64,000 nt of DNA, taken from Sedimentimonas flavescens (lineage in GTDB: Bacteria > Pseudomonadota > Alphaproteobacteria > Rhodobacterales > Rhodobacteraceae). The translations under genes and the position numbers were made by a program. The notes beneath the pieces are model-generated. The model was not told the origin of the DNA. It saw only the letters and a program-made list of their open reading frames with translations, and did not search any database. Position 1 is the first letter of the stretch. Every line of letters begins with the position of its first letter. This document shows positions 8,239 through 17,018 of this stretch, piece by piece. The DNA lies in assembly GCF_019264375.1 (NCBI RefSeq), contig NZ_JAHVAI010000013.1:62001-126000 (forward strand). The letters are read 5' to 3'.

Positions 8239-9981
8239 ATGATCGGGGCAAGAGTGCAGTATCTTCTGTTGGGTATCGCGGGCGGCCTGGCGTTCTGGCT
8301 GCTTCAGCAGATCGACGAAGAGATTGCGGCCGGGCGCCTGCTGCTCGCGCTCGGCGTCTTCTCGGTGACGTTCTTCGGCGGTGCCCTTGGGATGCTGAGC
8401 GAGCTTGGCCTACGGCGCTCGGTGATTGGTGCGGCGGGGCTGGGCGTGGTCGTTTCGCTCTTGGCGCTTTGGGAAAGCCTCGGGTTTGCTACGGCCGGCC
8501 AGATGCTGTCGGCGGGTCATGCACTCGTCGCCGTCGCGACCGTCGCGGCCTTGCCGGTGCCGTTCCTGATCGCGGCTGGCTTGCCCGGCGGCAAGGGCTG
8601 GTCCGACTACCGCATCCTGTTCATGGAAAGCTGGAATATCGTCGTGCGATACGGTGCGGCCTGGCTTTTCGTCGGGATCGTCTGGATGGTCCTGATGCTG
8701 GGGGGCGAGTTGCTGGAGCTTGTGGGGATCACCTTCCTCACCGAGATTCTGCGCGAAGATATTGTGGTCTCGCTTGTTTGCGGCGCGGCCCTTGGCCTGG
8801 GGCTATCGGTGGTGGCCGAGATGTCCGACATGGTCTCACCCTACCTTCTGCTGCGCTTGCTGCGCCTGTTGACGCCGGTGGTGCTGGCGCTGGTGGTGAT
8901 CTTTCTGGCCGCGCTTCCGGTGCGCGGGCTGACGCATCTGTTTGGCGGCATCTCGCCAAGCGGCGTTCTACTAGGCATGGCCTGGGCGTCGATTTCCCTC
9001 ATTTCCATCGCGGTTGATCAGGACGATATCGAGGCCGTGCACGGCCCGCTTCTGGCCTGGGCCGGGCGCGGGCTTGCGCTGGTGTTGCCGGCGCTTGCGG
9101 CGCTTGCGGGGTGGGGTATCGCGCTGCGCGTGCAGGACCACGGCTGGACGCCCGACCGGGTGATGGCGGCCACGGTGGCGGCGGTCGTTCTGGGCTATGC
9201 GGGCCTCTATGCGCTGAGCGTGCTGGCGGGGCGGGGCTGGATGGTCTGGATCCGGCGCGCCAATATTGTAATGGCGCTTGCCCTCATCGCGCTTGGGGTG
9301 CTGTGGCTTTCGCCGCTGATCAACCCCGAGAAGATCTCGACCCACTCGCAGATGGCGCGGTTCGCGGCGGGTGAACTGACGCCCTCCGAACTGCCGCTGT
9401 GGGAGTTCAAGAGCGAATGGGGCAACCCAGGCGCGCTTGCACTGGCCGAGTTGCAGCGAACGGCGCAGGACCCCGCGCAGGGCGATCTTGCGAAGCGGCT
9501 GGAGAAGTTGGCCAGCGCCGAGAGCCGGTATGATCTGCCGGGGCCCGACGAAACCGATCTTGATCTTCAGGTCGACGGCCTTCGCGGTGCTGTGACCACC
9601 GTGGCTGCGGGCGGTGAGGCGCCCGAGGCGCTCTGGATCGAGCTTGTGCGTATGAACGCGCCGGGCTACGCGGCGGATTGTGCGACCAAGACCGCGGCGG
9701 GGAACGGGCGTTGTGTTCTCGTTCTGGCCGACTTCCGGCCTGAAGTGCCGGGCGAAGAGGCCATTTTCTTCCGCGCCCGGCCGGATGGTGCGCTTGAGAC
9801 CCAAGCCTATCGCGCCGAGGGAGGGCGGTGGCTGACGACGGCGGCGGTGCCTCTGGTCGGGGCCGGGTCGATGCCTGCGGATGTGCTGATCGACACGCTC
9901 TCGGGGCAGGCCCCTGCGCTGGTTCCCTCGGGTATCATGGCGCTTGAGATCGGCGGTGCGAAGTTCACCGTTTCGCCCTGA
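8239..9981 (+). CDS. DUF4153 multi-pass membrane protein
   Basis: A 580-residue inner-membrane protein. The first 370 residues hold about eleven hydrophobic helices, including LLLGIAGGLAFWLL and ITFLTEILREDIVVSLVCGAALG. The last 210 residues form a soluble domain with ordinary composition (HSQMARFAAGELTPSELPLWEFKSE). This layout, long hydrophobic region plus polar tail, fits DUF4153, a family of unknown function. AAGGAGG at 8225-8231 is a strong ribosome-binding site for ATG 8239. It is a single gene between the HAD phosphatase and the H-NOX-like gene. Confidence 0.75.
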   Translation: MIGARVQYLLLGIAGGLAFWLLQQIDEEIAAGRLLLALGVFSVTFFGGALGMLSELGLRRSVIGAAGLGVVVSLLALWESLGFATAGQMLSAGHALVAVATVAALPVPFLIAAGLPGGKGWSDYRILFMESWNIVVRYGAAWLFVGIVWMVLMLGGELLELVGITFLTEILREDIVVSLVCGAALGLGLSVVAEMSDMVSPYLLLRLLRLLTPVVLALVVIFLAALPVRGLTHLFGGISPSGVLLGMAWASISLISIAVDQDDIEAVHGPLLAWAGRGLALVLPALAALAGWGIALRVQDHGWTPDRVMAATVAAVVLGYAGLYALSVLAGRGWMVWIRRANIVMALALIALGVLWLSPLINPEKISTHSQMARFAAGELTPSELPLWEFKSEWGNPGALALAELQRTAQDPAQGDLAKRLEKLASAESRYDLPGPDETDLDLQVDGLRGAVTTVAAGGEAPEALWIELVRMNAPGYAADCATKTAAGNGRCVLVLADFRPEVPGEEAIFFRARPDGALETQAYRAEGGRWLTTAAVPLVGAGSMPADVLIDTLSGQAPALVPSGIMALEIGGAKFTVSP

Positions 9982-10038
9982 GCGCCTTGGGGAATTGTTA
10001 ACGGGCCTGTCCTAACGTGCCTCTGGGACGGAGGCATC

Positions 10039-10626
10039 ATGCACGGCTTGATCAACAAATCGATTCAGGCGTTTCTGCGCGCAAATTACGGCCAAAGGCT
10101 ATGGTTGCAGGTCGCCGAGCGTGTCGGTTTCGATTCCGAGGGGTTCGAGGCGATGCTGCGATATGACGATCAACTGACCGAGGATCTGCTGCAAGCTTCG
10201 GTCGAGGCGCTCGACAAGCCGCGCGGTGTGTTGCTGGAGGATATTGGCGCTTATCTCGCCTCGCTTGAGCCGATCAGGCGGCTGCTGCGCTTTGGCGGAG
10301 AGGATTACTGGGAATTCCTGCAATCGCTCGATGAATTGCAGGGTCGGGGTCAGATGACGTTGCCCGACCTGGAGTTGCCTGAACTGGCCCTGCGAACGCT
10401 GCGTGGGGCGCAGTTCATTCTGGATGTGGACGGGACGATACCGGGCTGGGGGGCGGTCATGACGGGCCTTTTACGAGCCATGGCCGATGACTACGGCGCC
10501 TTGGCAATGATCGAAGAGGCGGAGGCCGCCGAGGGCAGGGAGGCCGTGCAGGTGGTTTTGCTGGAGGCGGCTTTCAACGAGGGGCGGCGGTTCGATCTGG
10601 CGCGCCCTGTCGGGAGTAGCCGATGA
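10039..10626 (+). CDS. H-NOX-like domain protein lacking the haem ligands
   Basis: A 195-residue protein with the H-NOX (haem NO/O2-binding) fold: N-terminus MHGLINKSIQAFLRANYG, the block EDYWEFLQSLDEL, then GWGAVMTGLLRAMADDYG. Set against the soluble guanylate cyclase beta-1 H-NOX, the proximal haem His of EFLQNLDALH is Gln101 here, and the YxSxR propionate-clamp residues correspond to Val130, Gly132 and Ile134. Haem binding of the usual type is therefore unlikely. The stop overlaps the GGDEF gene start (ATGA), and that partner has an HNOBA-like region, so the two probably form a complex that controls c-di-GMP synthesis by some other signal. The alignment was made from memory. Confidence 0.8.
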   Translation: MHGLINKSIQAFLRANYGQRLWLQVAERVGFDSEGFEAMLRYDDQLTEDLLQASVEALDKPRGVLLEDIGAYLASLEPIRRLLRFGGEDYWEFLQSLDELQGRGQMTLPDLELPELALRTLRGAQFILDVDGTIPGWGAVMTGLLRAMADDYGALAMIEEAEAAEGREAVQVVLLEAAFNEGRRFDLARPVGSSR

Positions 10627-11675
10627 GCGCGCCCTGTGCCTGCCAGAACTGGGTGCGTCTTGCACGGGGGCTTGGCCCGGATGCCTTGGGGCAGCTGATG
10701 CCGATGTTTCTCTGGCTTGACCCGCAAGGACGGATCAGCGCCCTCGGCCCGGCGCTTGGCAAGATCCTGGGGCCGGGTCGCATACTTGGATCGCGCTTCG
10801 AGCAGCATTTCCGGTTGCGTTGCGCGCGGGCGGGCCGGTCCGGCGTGGCCTCTGCGCTCGATGGCCGTCGCCGGATCAGCCTGTCGCTGCGCGTGCGCCC
10901 CGAGATCACCCTGCGCGGCTCGGTTGCCGATGTTGGGCTTGGGGCGGCGGACGGGTTGCTCTTAAACCTCAGCTTCGGGATTCATCTTGCGGAAGCCGTG
11001 CGCGAGTTCGGCCTGACGGAAACCGATTTCGCACCGTCGGACATGGCGATGGAACTGCTCTACCTGCAAGAGGCCAAGGCGACCGTGTTGAACGAGTTGC
11101 GCGCCCTGACCGTGCGGCTGGAGGATGCCCGCCGCTCCGCGCTGAGCGAGGCGCAGACCGACCCACTGACCGGGGTCGCGAACCGCAGGGCTTTCGATCT
11201 GGCACTGGAACGCCTGATCCGCGGTCTCGGGCGCGGCGGGCAGAGCTTCGCGTTGGCCCATGTGGATCTGGATTACTTCAAGTCGGTCAATGACACGCTT
11301 GGGCATGCCGCGGGCGATCAGCTGTTGCGCAACGTCGCGCGGGTGCTTGAGGAAGAGACCCGCCGGAGCGATCTGGTCGCGCGTGTCGGCGGCGACGAGT
11401 TCGTGCTGCTGCTGCGCGGCGCGACCGATCCCGAACGTCTCCAGTCACTTGGCGCGCGGATCATCGCACGGCTGGAAGAGCCGTTCACCTATGGCGAGCA
11501 GACCTGCCGGATCTCGGCCTCGATCGGTGTCGCGCTCTCGCCCGATTACGATGAGCCGACCGCCGAGGCGATGCTGGCCGATGCGGATGCCGCGCTTTAT
11601 CTGTCTAAGCGGCTGGGCAAGGGGCGCTGCTCGCTGGCCGCGCCACAGGCGGATGCCGAAGGGATGCGCGCCTAA
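10623..11675 (+). CDS. HNOBA-GGDEF diguanylate cyclase
   Basis: A 350-residue protein. Residues 20-150 resemble the HNOB-associated (PAS-like) domain found in partners of H-NOX proteins; the block SFGIHLAEAVREFGLTETDF at 117-136 is typical. A short coiled coil (150-178, AKATVLNELRALTVRLEDAR) leads into the GGDEF domain. The active-site loop is VGGDEF (GGDEF 256-260) with an intact inhibitory I-site RxxD (R247-D250), so it should make cyclic-di-GMP and be product-inhibited. It overlaps the H-NOX-like gene by 4 bases, which fits a sensor-cyclase pair. No membrane span is seen. Confidence 0.88.
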   Translation: MSAPCACQNWVRLARGLGPDALGQLMPMFLWLDPQGRISALGPALGKILGPGRILGSRFEQHFRLRCARAGRSGVASALDGRRRISLSLRVRPEITLRGSVADVGLGAADGLLLNLSFGIHLAEAVREFGLTETDFAPSDMAMELLYLQEAKATVLNELRALTVRLEDARRSALSEAQTDPLTGVANRRAFDLALERLIRGLGRGGQSFALAHVDLDYFKSVNDTLGHAAGDQLLRNVARVLEEETRRSDLVARVGGDEFVLLLRGATDPERLQSLGARIIARLEEPFTYGEQTCRISASIGVALSPDYDEPTAEAMLADADAALYLSKRLGKGRCSLAAPQADAEGMRA

Positions 11676-11735
11676 CGTCATCGGTGCGTTACATTTTTCT
11701 TTCCAGTCCCGAGGCGGATCGGGTAGGGCTTGCGC

Positions 11736-12344
11736 ATGAAGCAGGGCTTTCCCATTGCGGCGCCGGGGATGCGGATCGGCATTCTGGGTGGATCGTTCGA
11801 TCCTGCCCACGAGGGACATGCGCATATCACCCATCAGGCGATCCGGCATTTCGGGCTGGACCGGGTGTGGTGGATGCTCAGCCCGGGCAATCCGCTCAAG
11901 GCGCGCGGTCCGGCGCCAATGGCGCTGCGCATAGCGCAGGCGCGCCGGATCATTCCCGACCCGCGCGTCGATATTACCGATCTCGAGACCCGGCTGGGCA
12001 CACGCTACACCGCCGAAACGCTCTCGCGCCTGTTGCCGCTTTATCGCGGCGTGCAGTTTGTCTGGCTGATGGGGGCTGATAACCTGGTGCAATTCGATCG
12101 CTGGGACAATTGGCAGGAGATCATGCGGATGGTCCCCGTTGGGGTTCTGGCCCGGCCTGGATCGCGCCTGGCCGGAAAATGCGCCCGCGCGGCGCGGATC
12201 TTTGACGCGCATCGCCTCCCGGCCGAGCAATCCCACCGCCTGCCGCTGGCGCAGCCGCCCGCCTGGTGCTTCGTCGATATGCCGATGTCCGATCTGTCGT
12301 CCTCGGCGATCCGGGCGCGAGGTGACTGGCGCGGCACGGCTTGA
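11736..12344 (+). CDS. nadD: Nicotinate-nucleotide adenylyltransferase
   Basis: A 202-residue enzyme that joins nicotinate mononucleotide and ATP to give deamido-NAD in NAD synthesis. The nucleotidyltransferase motif [11 protein letters not shown] lies at residues 18-28, with His25 and His28 binding the ATP phosphates. The second signature, [12 protein letters not shown], is near the C-terminus. ATG 11736 is the start I prefer; a TTG at 11730 and an ATG at 11769 are alternatives, and the last would begin just before the first strand. It sits alone between the cyclase gene and dacB; the nearby dacB may be co-transcribed. Confidence 0.93.
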   Translation: MKQGFPIAAPGMRIGILGGSFDPAHEGHAHITHQAIRHFGLDRVWWMLSPGNPLKARGPAPMALRIAQARRIIPDPRVDITDLETRLGTRYTAETLSRLLPLYRGVQFVWLMGADNLVQFDRWDNWQEIMRMVPVGVLARPGSRLAGKCARAARIFDAHRLPAEQSHRLPLAQPPAWCFVDMPMSDLSSSAIRARGDWRGTA

Positions 12345-12399
12345 AGCCGCGCAAGCTTGCGCGCTAGGCTGCGGCAAGGGCTTCGGTGCGGAGTAGGCG

Positions 12400-13809
12400 A
12401 TGCAGCTTTCACGACGTCATATGATCTTCGGGGCGGGGGCGCTTGCCTGCGTCATTCCGCGTGTCTCCTGGGCGGCTGGTGGGGCGGATGGCCTGATCGC
12501 GGGCCTGAGCGGGGATGTCAGCTATGTCGTAGCCGATCTGGCCAGCGGCAAGATACTTGGCGCGCGCAACGCAGAGAAGGCCATGCCCCCGGCGTCCACC
12601 GTCAAGGCGATCACCTCGCTTTACGCGCTGGAGACCTTGGGGGGCGGGTATCGCTTCGCCACCCGGCTGATTGCGACCGGGCCGATTTCGGGCGGTGTGC
12701 TTCAGGGCGATCTGGTGCTGGCGGGTGGCGGCGATCCGACGCTGACGACCGACGATCTGGGCGATATGGCCGCGCAACTGGCAGCGTCCGGGCTGCGCGG
12801 GGTCAGTGGGCGCTTCCTCGTCTGGGGCGGGGCCTTGCCCTACGCGCCCGAGATCGCGGGCGATCAGCCGATCCATGTCGGCTACAACCCGGCGATCTCG
12901 GGTCTGATCCTCAACTTCAACCGCGTGCATTTCGAGTGGCGCCGTGCCGGGAAGGGCTGGCAGATCGGCATGGATGCGCGGGGCGAACGGTTCCAGCCCA
13001 AGGCCTTCACCGCCGAGGTCGCCTTGGCGAACCGCAAGTCGCCGCTGTTCACCTATGCCAATTCGGGCGGGAAGGAGCATTGGACGGTCGCCGCGAGCGG
13101 GTTGAACAAGCATGGCAGCCGCTGGCTGCCGGTGCGCAACCCCGATGCCTATGCGGGTGACGTATTCCAGACGCTGGCGCGTGCTCAGGGGCTGGCGCTG
13201 CCTGCACCGCGATCCGTGCGGGATATGCCGGGCGGCACGGTTCTGGTCGAGCACCGCTCGGAACCGCTCGGCGTCATCTTGCGTGGCATGCTGAAATACT
13301 CGACCAACGTGACCGCCGAGGCGGTGGGCATGACGACGAGCACCGCGCGCGGCGCGCCTGCGGGGCGCGGCCAATCGGGCGCGTCGATGGGGCAATGGCT
13401 TGCGGCGCGCATGGGCGGGTCGGGGGCGCGGTTCGCCGATCACTCGGGGTTGGGCGCCGAGTCGCGCATTTCCGCGCAGGAGATGGTGCGTGCGCTTGCG
13501 CAGCTTGGCCCCGGCATGGGACTGCGCGACTTGATGAAGGGGTTCGATCTGCGCGACGACGCGGGGCGCAAGATGCAGAACCAGACGCTCCAGATCGAGG
13601 CCAAGACCGGCACGCTGAACTTCGCCTCGTCGCTGGCGGGCTACATGACCGGGCGCAACGGGCGGCAACTTGTCTTCGCGATCATGACGGCGGACATGAA
13701 CCAGCGCCGCCGCACGGCGGGCCAGGAAACGCCGGCAGGATCACGCGAGTGGATCCGCCGCTCGAAAATCCTGCAAAGCCGCCTGCTGGAGCGCTGGTCC
13801 GCGCTTTAA
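12400..13809 (+). CDS. dacB: D-alanyl-D-alanine carboxypeptidase/endopeptidase, PBP4 type (S13)
   Basis: A 469-residue exported penicillin-binding protein that trims or cleaves peptidoglycan cross-links. The N-terminus SRRHMIFGAGALACVIPRVSWA is a signal peptide with a twin-arginine look. The three serine-enzyme motifs are present: S66-T-V-K69 (nucleophile), S301-T-N303 and K402-T-G404. The long insert between the first two motifs (about 110-290) is typical of the S13/DacB family, as is the length. It is followed after 3 bases by the convergent TerB-like gene. Confidence 0.92.
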   Translation: MQLSRRHMIFGAGALACVIPRVSWAAGGADGLIAGLSGDVSYVVADLASGKILGARNAEKAMPPASTVKAITSLYALETLGGGYRFATRLIATGPISGGVLQGDLVLAGGGDPTLTTDDLGDMAAQLAASGLRGVSGRFLVWGGALPYAPEIAGDQPIHVGYNPAISGLILNFNRVHFEWRRAGKGWQIGMDARGERFQPKAFTAEVALANRKSPLFTYANSGGKEHWTVAASGLNKHGSRWLPVRNPDAYAGDVFQTLARAQGLALPAPRSVRDMPGGTVLVEHRSEPLGVILRGMLKYSTNVTAEAVGMTTSTARGAPAGRGQSGASMGQWLAARMGGSGARFADHSGLGAESRISAQEMVRALAQLGPGMGLRDLMKGFDLRDDAGRKMQNQTLQIEAKTGTLNFASSLAGYMTGRNGRQLVFAIMTADMNQRRRTAGQETPAGSREWIRRSKILQSRLLERWSAL

Positions 13810-13812
13810 GCC

Positions 13813-14244
13813 TCAGAGCTTGACGTGACGCACCTTGGCGCCCCACTCGATGGCAACCGCGTGGAGGCGGTCGATCGCCATCTCGCCGCGAATCTCCTCA
13901 AGCATCCGCAGCTCGGGCTGATGCAGCACGCCATCGGCGGCGGCCACGTCGCAGGCCAGCGCATAGGCGGTTTCATATAGCTTCTGAGGTAGGGCTGCGC
14001 GCACGAGGCCAAAGAGCGCCTCAAGCCCCTCTTCCTCTTCAAAGAGCGAATAGACGGTCTGCGCGACGGGACGGATGCGGTCGATGTCATAGGTGGCGAA
14101 GATCGGCATGTGGTTCACCATCCGCTCGATCGCGACCAGTTCCGATGTCCGGATGTTCTCATCCGAGGCCGAGACCGCGACCATGACGGCGACAAGCGCG
14201 TCTTGCGGGGAAAGCGAGGGCAGGGTGTCGGTCACGGGGGGCAT
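13813..14244 (-). CDS. TerB-like (tellurite resistance) family protein
   Basis: A 143-residue all-helical acidic protein. Two TerB-type repeats are visible: [31 protein letters not shown], and later [22 protein letters not shown], each with the A-x-D-G/E-x-hx-x-x-E pattern that binds metal in TerB. Members have been linked to tellurite tolerance and membrane stress, but the function in most bacteria is unknown. It faces lysK across about 100 bases of divergent promoter region. Confidence 0.75.
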   Translation of the reverse strand: MPPVTDTLPSLSPQDALVAVMVAVSASDENIRTSELVAIERMVNHMPIFATYDIDRIRPVAQTVYSLFEEEEGLEALFGLVRAALPQKLYETAYALACDVAAADGVLHQPELRMLEEIRGEMAIDRLHAVAIEWGAKVRHVKL

Positions 14245-14340
14245 CCTTTCACTGGTTCTGTGGGCAAATTATTGACGATTGCGCCCCCGTTCAATAGGTG
14301 GGTCGCGAATGGGCGCATGGGGCGCCCGGTGAGGTGTGAA

Positions 14341-15948
14341 ATGACGAGCCTTCGTGACGCAGCGATGAAATCCAAAGCCTGGCCCTTCGAGGAAGCCCGC
14401 CGGGTTCTCAAGCGTTACGAAAAGAAAGACCCGGAGAAGGGCTACGTGCTCTTTGAGACGGGCTATGGCCCGTCGGGTCTGCCGCATATCGGCACCTTCG
14501 GCGAAGTGGCGCGCACCACGATGATCCGCCGCGCCTTCGAGACGATCTCGGACATCCCCACGCGCCTGCTGTGCTTCTCGGACGATATGGACGGGATGCG
14601 CAAGGTGCCGGAAAACGTGCCGAACCAGGATCTGCTGAAGGCCAATATCCAGAAGCCGCTGACCGAGGTGCCCGACCCGTTCGAAGAGTTCGAGAGCTTC
14701 GGCCACCACAACAACGCGATGCTGCGCCGTTTCCTTGATACCTTCGGGTTCGAGTATGAATTTGCCAGCGCGACCGAGTATTACAAGTCGGGCAAGTTCG
14801 ACGCGATCCTGCTGAAGGCCGCCGAGAAATACGATGAGATCATGGCGATCATGCTCAAGTCGCTGCGCGAGGAGCGTCAGCAGACCTATTCGTGCTTCCT
14901 GCCGATCCACCCGGAAACCGGGCGCGTGCTTTACGTGCCGATGAAGAATGTCGATGCCAAGGCCGGCACGGTGACCTTCGACGACGAAGAGGGGCGCGAG
15001 TGGACGCTGCCGATCACCGGCGGCAATGTGAAGCTGCAATGGAAGCCCGATTTCGGCGCGCGTTGGGCCGCGCTCGACGTCGATTTCGAGATGTATGGCA
15101 AGGACCACTCGACCAACACGCCGATCTATGACGGGATCTGCCGCGTGCTAGGTGGCCGCGCGCCCGAGCATTTCACCTATGAGCTGTTCCTTGATGCCAA
15201 TGGTGAGAAGATCTCGAAGTCCAAGGGCAACGGTCTGTCGATCGACGAGTGGCTGACCTATGCCTCGACCGAGAGCCTGAGCTACTTCATGTATCTTAAG
15301 CCCAAGACCGCCAAGCGCCTGTGGTGGGATGTGATCCCGAAGATGGTGGACGAGTATCACCAGCAGCTGCGTGCCTATCCCGATCAGGACATGGACCAGC
15401 AGGTGAACAACCCGGTCTGGCACATCCACGGCAGCAACCCGCCTGAGTCGAAGATGGTGGTGCCGTTCGCGATGCTGCTCAACCTCGCCTCGGTGGCCGG
15501 TGCGACCGACAAGGAGGGGCTGTGGGGTTTCATCAAGCGTTACGCGCCCGAAGCCACGCCCGAGACGCATCCCGACCTCGATCAGGCGGCCGGGTTTGCG
15601 GTGCGCTACTTCCACGATTTCGTCGCGCCCGAGCGTCAGTTCCGCCTGCCGAGCGATCAGGAGCGCGCTGCGATGGAGGATCTGGCGGCCCGCCTCGAAG
15701 CACTGCCCGATCAGGATCTGCACCTGACCTTCGCCGATGCGGACCCCTCGGAAGCGTTGCAGACGATGGTCTTCGCGGTTGGCAAGGAGCATGGGTTCGA
15801 GAACCTGCGCGAGTGGTTCCAGGCGCTTTACGAGGTGCTTCTGGGCGCGTCGCAGGGGCCGCGTTTCGGCGGGTTCATCGCGCTTTACGGCGTGAAAGAG
15901 ACCATCGCGCTGATCAATCGCGGTCTTGCGGGCGAACTGGCGGCCTGA
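14341..15948 (+). CDS. lysK: Lysyl-tRNA synthetase, class I
   Basis: A 535-residue class I enzyme that charges tRNA-Lys. The HIGH-type motif is PHIGTFGE (His49) and the KMSKS motif is KISKSKG at 290-296. These Rossmann-fold signatures exclude the class II LysS. I start it at ATG 14341 after GAGGTG; the open frame upstream runs into the divergent TerB-like gene. Class I LysRS is found in archaea and in alphaproteobacteria, so it supports the organism call. The stop TGA (15946-15948) abuts the convergent CHAD stop with no spacer. Confidence 0.95.
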   Translation: MTSLRDAAMKSKAWPFEEARRVLKRYEKKDPEKGYVLFETGYGPSGLPHIGTFGEVARTTMIRRAFETISDIPTRLLCFSDDMDGMRKVPENVPNQDLLKANIQKPLTEVPDPFEEFESFGHHNNAMLRRFLDTFGFEYEFASATEYYKSGKFDAILLKAAEKYDEIMAIMLKSLREERQQTYSCFLPIHPETGRVLYVPMKNVDAKAGTVTFDDEEGREWTLPITGGNVKLQWKPDFGARWAALDVDFEMYGKDHSTNTPIYDGICRVLGGRAPEHFTYELFLDANGEKISKSKGNGLSIDEWLTYASTESLSYFMYLKPKTAKRLWWDVIPKMVDEYHQQLRAYPDQDMDQQVNNPVWHIHGSNPPESKMVVPFAMLLNLASVAGATDKEGLWGFIKRYAPEATPETHPDLDQAAGFAVRYFHDFVAPERQFRLPSDQERAAMEDLAARLEALPDQDLHLTFADADPSEALQTMVFAVGKEHGFENLREWFQALYEVLLGASQGPRFGGFIALYGVKETIALINRGLAGELAA

Positions 15949-16800
15949 TCATCCGGCGCGCCAGAGTTTGAACCAGCGCCCCCACCGGTCCGCTAGGGCC
16001 TCGGGCGGTTCGGCAAAAAGACGGGAGCCGAGGCGGAATGCCTCGGCTTCCTGCGTTTTCTGGATCTGCCGGATATGGTGGCGTAGGGCTTTCGCCGCGT
16101 CATGCGGTAGATGGGTGGGCGCGGCTTCGGCCAGCACGGCGAGGTCGTGGTGCTGGCCAAGCAACTCACCCAAGGTGTCGACGATCTGAGCGTGGCCCTG
16201 CATCTTCTCGGGCCAGATCGGCTCTAGCAGGCGCGTATGATACCAATGGTGCTTTGTTCGCGACCGCCAGGCGTGCAGGGCCTCATCGGTTGGATCATGC
16301 TGCGCGCGCGCCATCCGGGCTTGCGCTTGTGCGTAGCTCTTGCTCAGGCCGGGGGCGAGCGCCTTCCAACCCTTGCCGATCACGCTCCAATGTGCGGCGC
16401 GGTCGCGGATGGTGGCGATGTTTTGCGCGAAGGTCTCAAGGGCTTCGTGCTGGAGGGCCGTTGCAGTGACATCCGACAACCGTTCGTGCATCAGTTCCGC
16501 CTCGGCGGAGCCCTGCGCGATACCTTGCAGGGTCTCGCGCATGACCTCGGCGTCGCGCAGTTTCGCGATCCCGGCGGCGGCATCGCGCAGGGCGGCGTTT
16601 TCTTTGGCAAAGCTCTCGAAGCGCGGCGCGACAAGACGCAAGAGCCCACGCGTCTTCTTGGTTGCCTTGCGCAACTCGTGAATGTGCGCGGCGCCTTCGG
16701 GCGTCCGTGCGAGTTCCGCCGCGAATGATAGCTCTTCGGTTGCGATGCGGCGCAGCATCGCGGTGGTGTCGGTGTCGTCGGCTTGCAGGCGGTAAGGCAT
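15949..16800 (-). CDS. CHAD domain protein
   Basis: A 283-residue protein from ATG 16800 (MPYRLQADDTDTT); 50 more codons are open upstream but look non-coding. It consists of two helical CHAD repeats with the conserved histidine contexts HIHELRKATKKTR and ALHAWRSRTKHHWYH, and a His-rich later part (LPHDAAKALRHHIRQ). CHAD domains bind polyphosphate and locate to polyphosphate granules. No CYTH phosphatase domain precedes it, so it is a stand-alone CHAD protein. No strong ribosome-binding site is seen, which leaves some doubt about the start. Confidence 0.85.
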   Translation of the reverse strand: MPYRLQADDTDTTAMLRRIATEELSFAAELARTPEGAAHIHELRKATKKTRGLLRLVAPRFESFAKENAALRDAAAGIAKLRDAEVMRETLQGIAQGSAEAELMHERLSDVTATALQHEALETFAQNIATIRDRAAHWSVIGKGWKALAPGLSKSYAQAQARMARAQHDPTDEALHAWRSRTKHHWYHTRLLEPIWPEKMQGHAQIVDTLGELLGQHHDLAVLAEAAPTHLPHDAAKALRHHIRQIQKTQEAEAFRLGSRLFAEPPEALADRWGRWFKLWRAG

Positions 16801-17018
16801 GGTGCGGTCAGTCTGGAGGCTTGCCCATTTGGTAGCAAGCCGCTGCGTCGGTTTCGTGACACGGCGAGCGTTCGCTGCCCTCAGCACATTTTTAACCCTG
16901 GCGGCTAGTTCTGGCGCGGCCGGTGCGGCGGGCGCCCCGTGCATTTCCATGACGAACCGCCATCGCGCCGCTTCATGCCGGTGGCGCTCGGGTGGGACTG
17001 AACCAAGAGGAACCTCGA

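Noticed and set aside
14272-14300. Possible promoter of lysK (TTGACG, 17 bases, TAGGTG)
   Set aside because: The -10 match is too weak to report as a feature.
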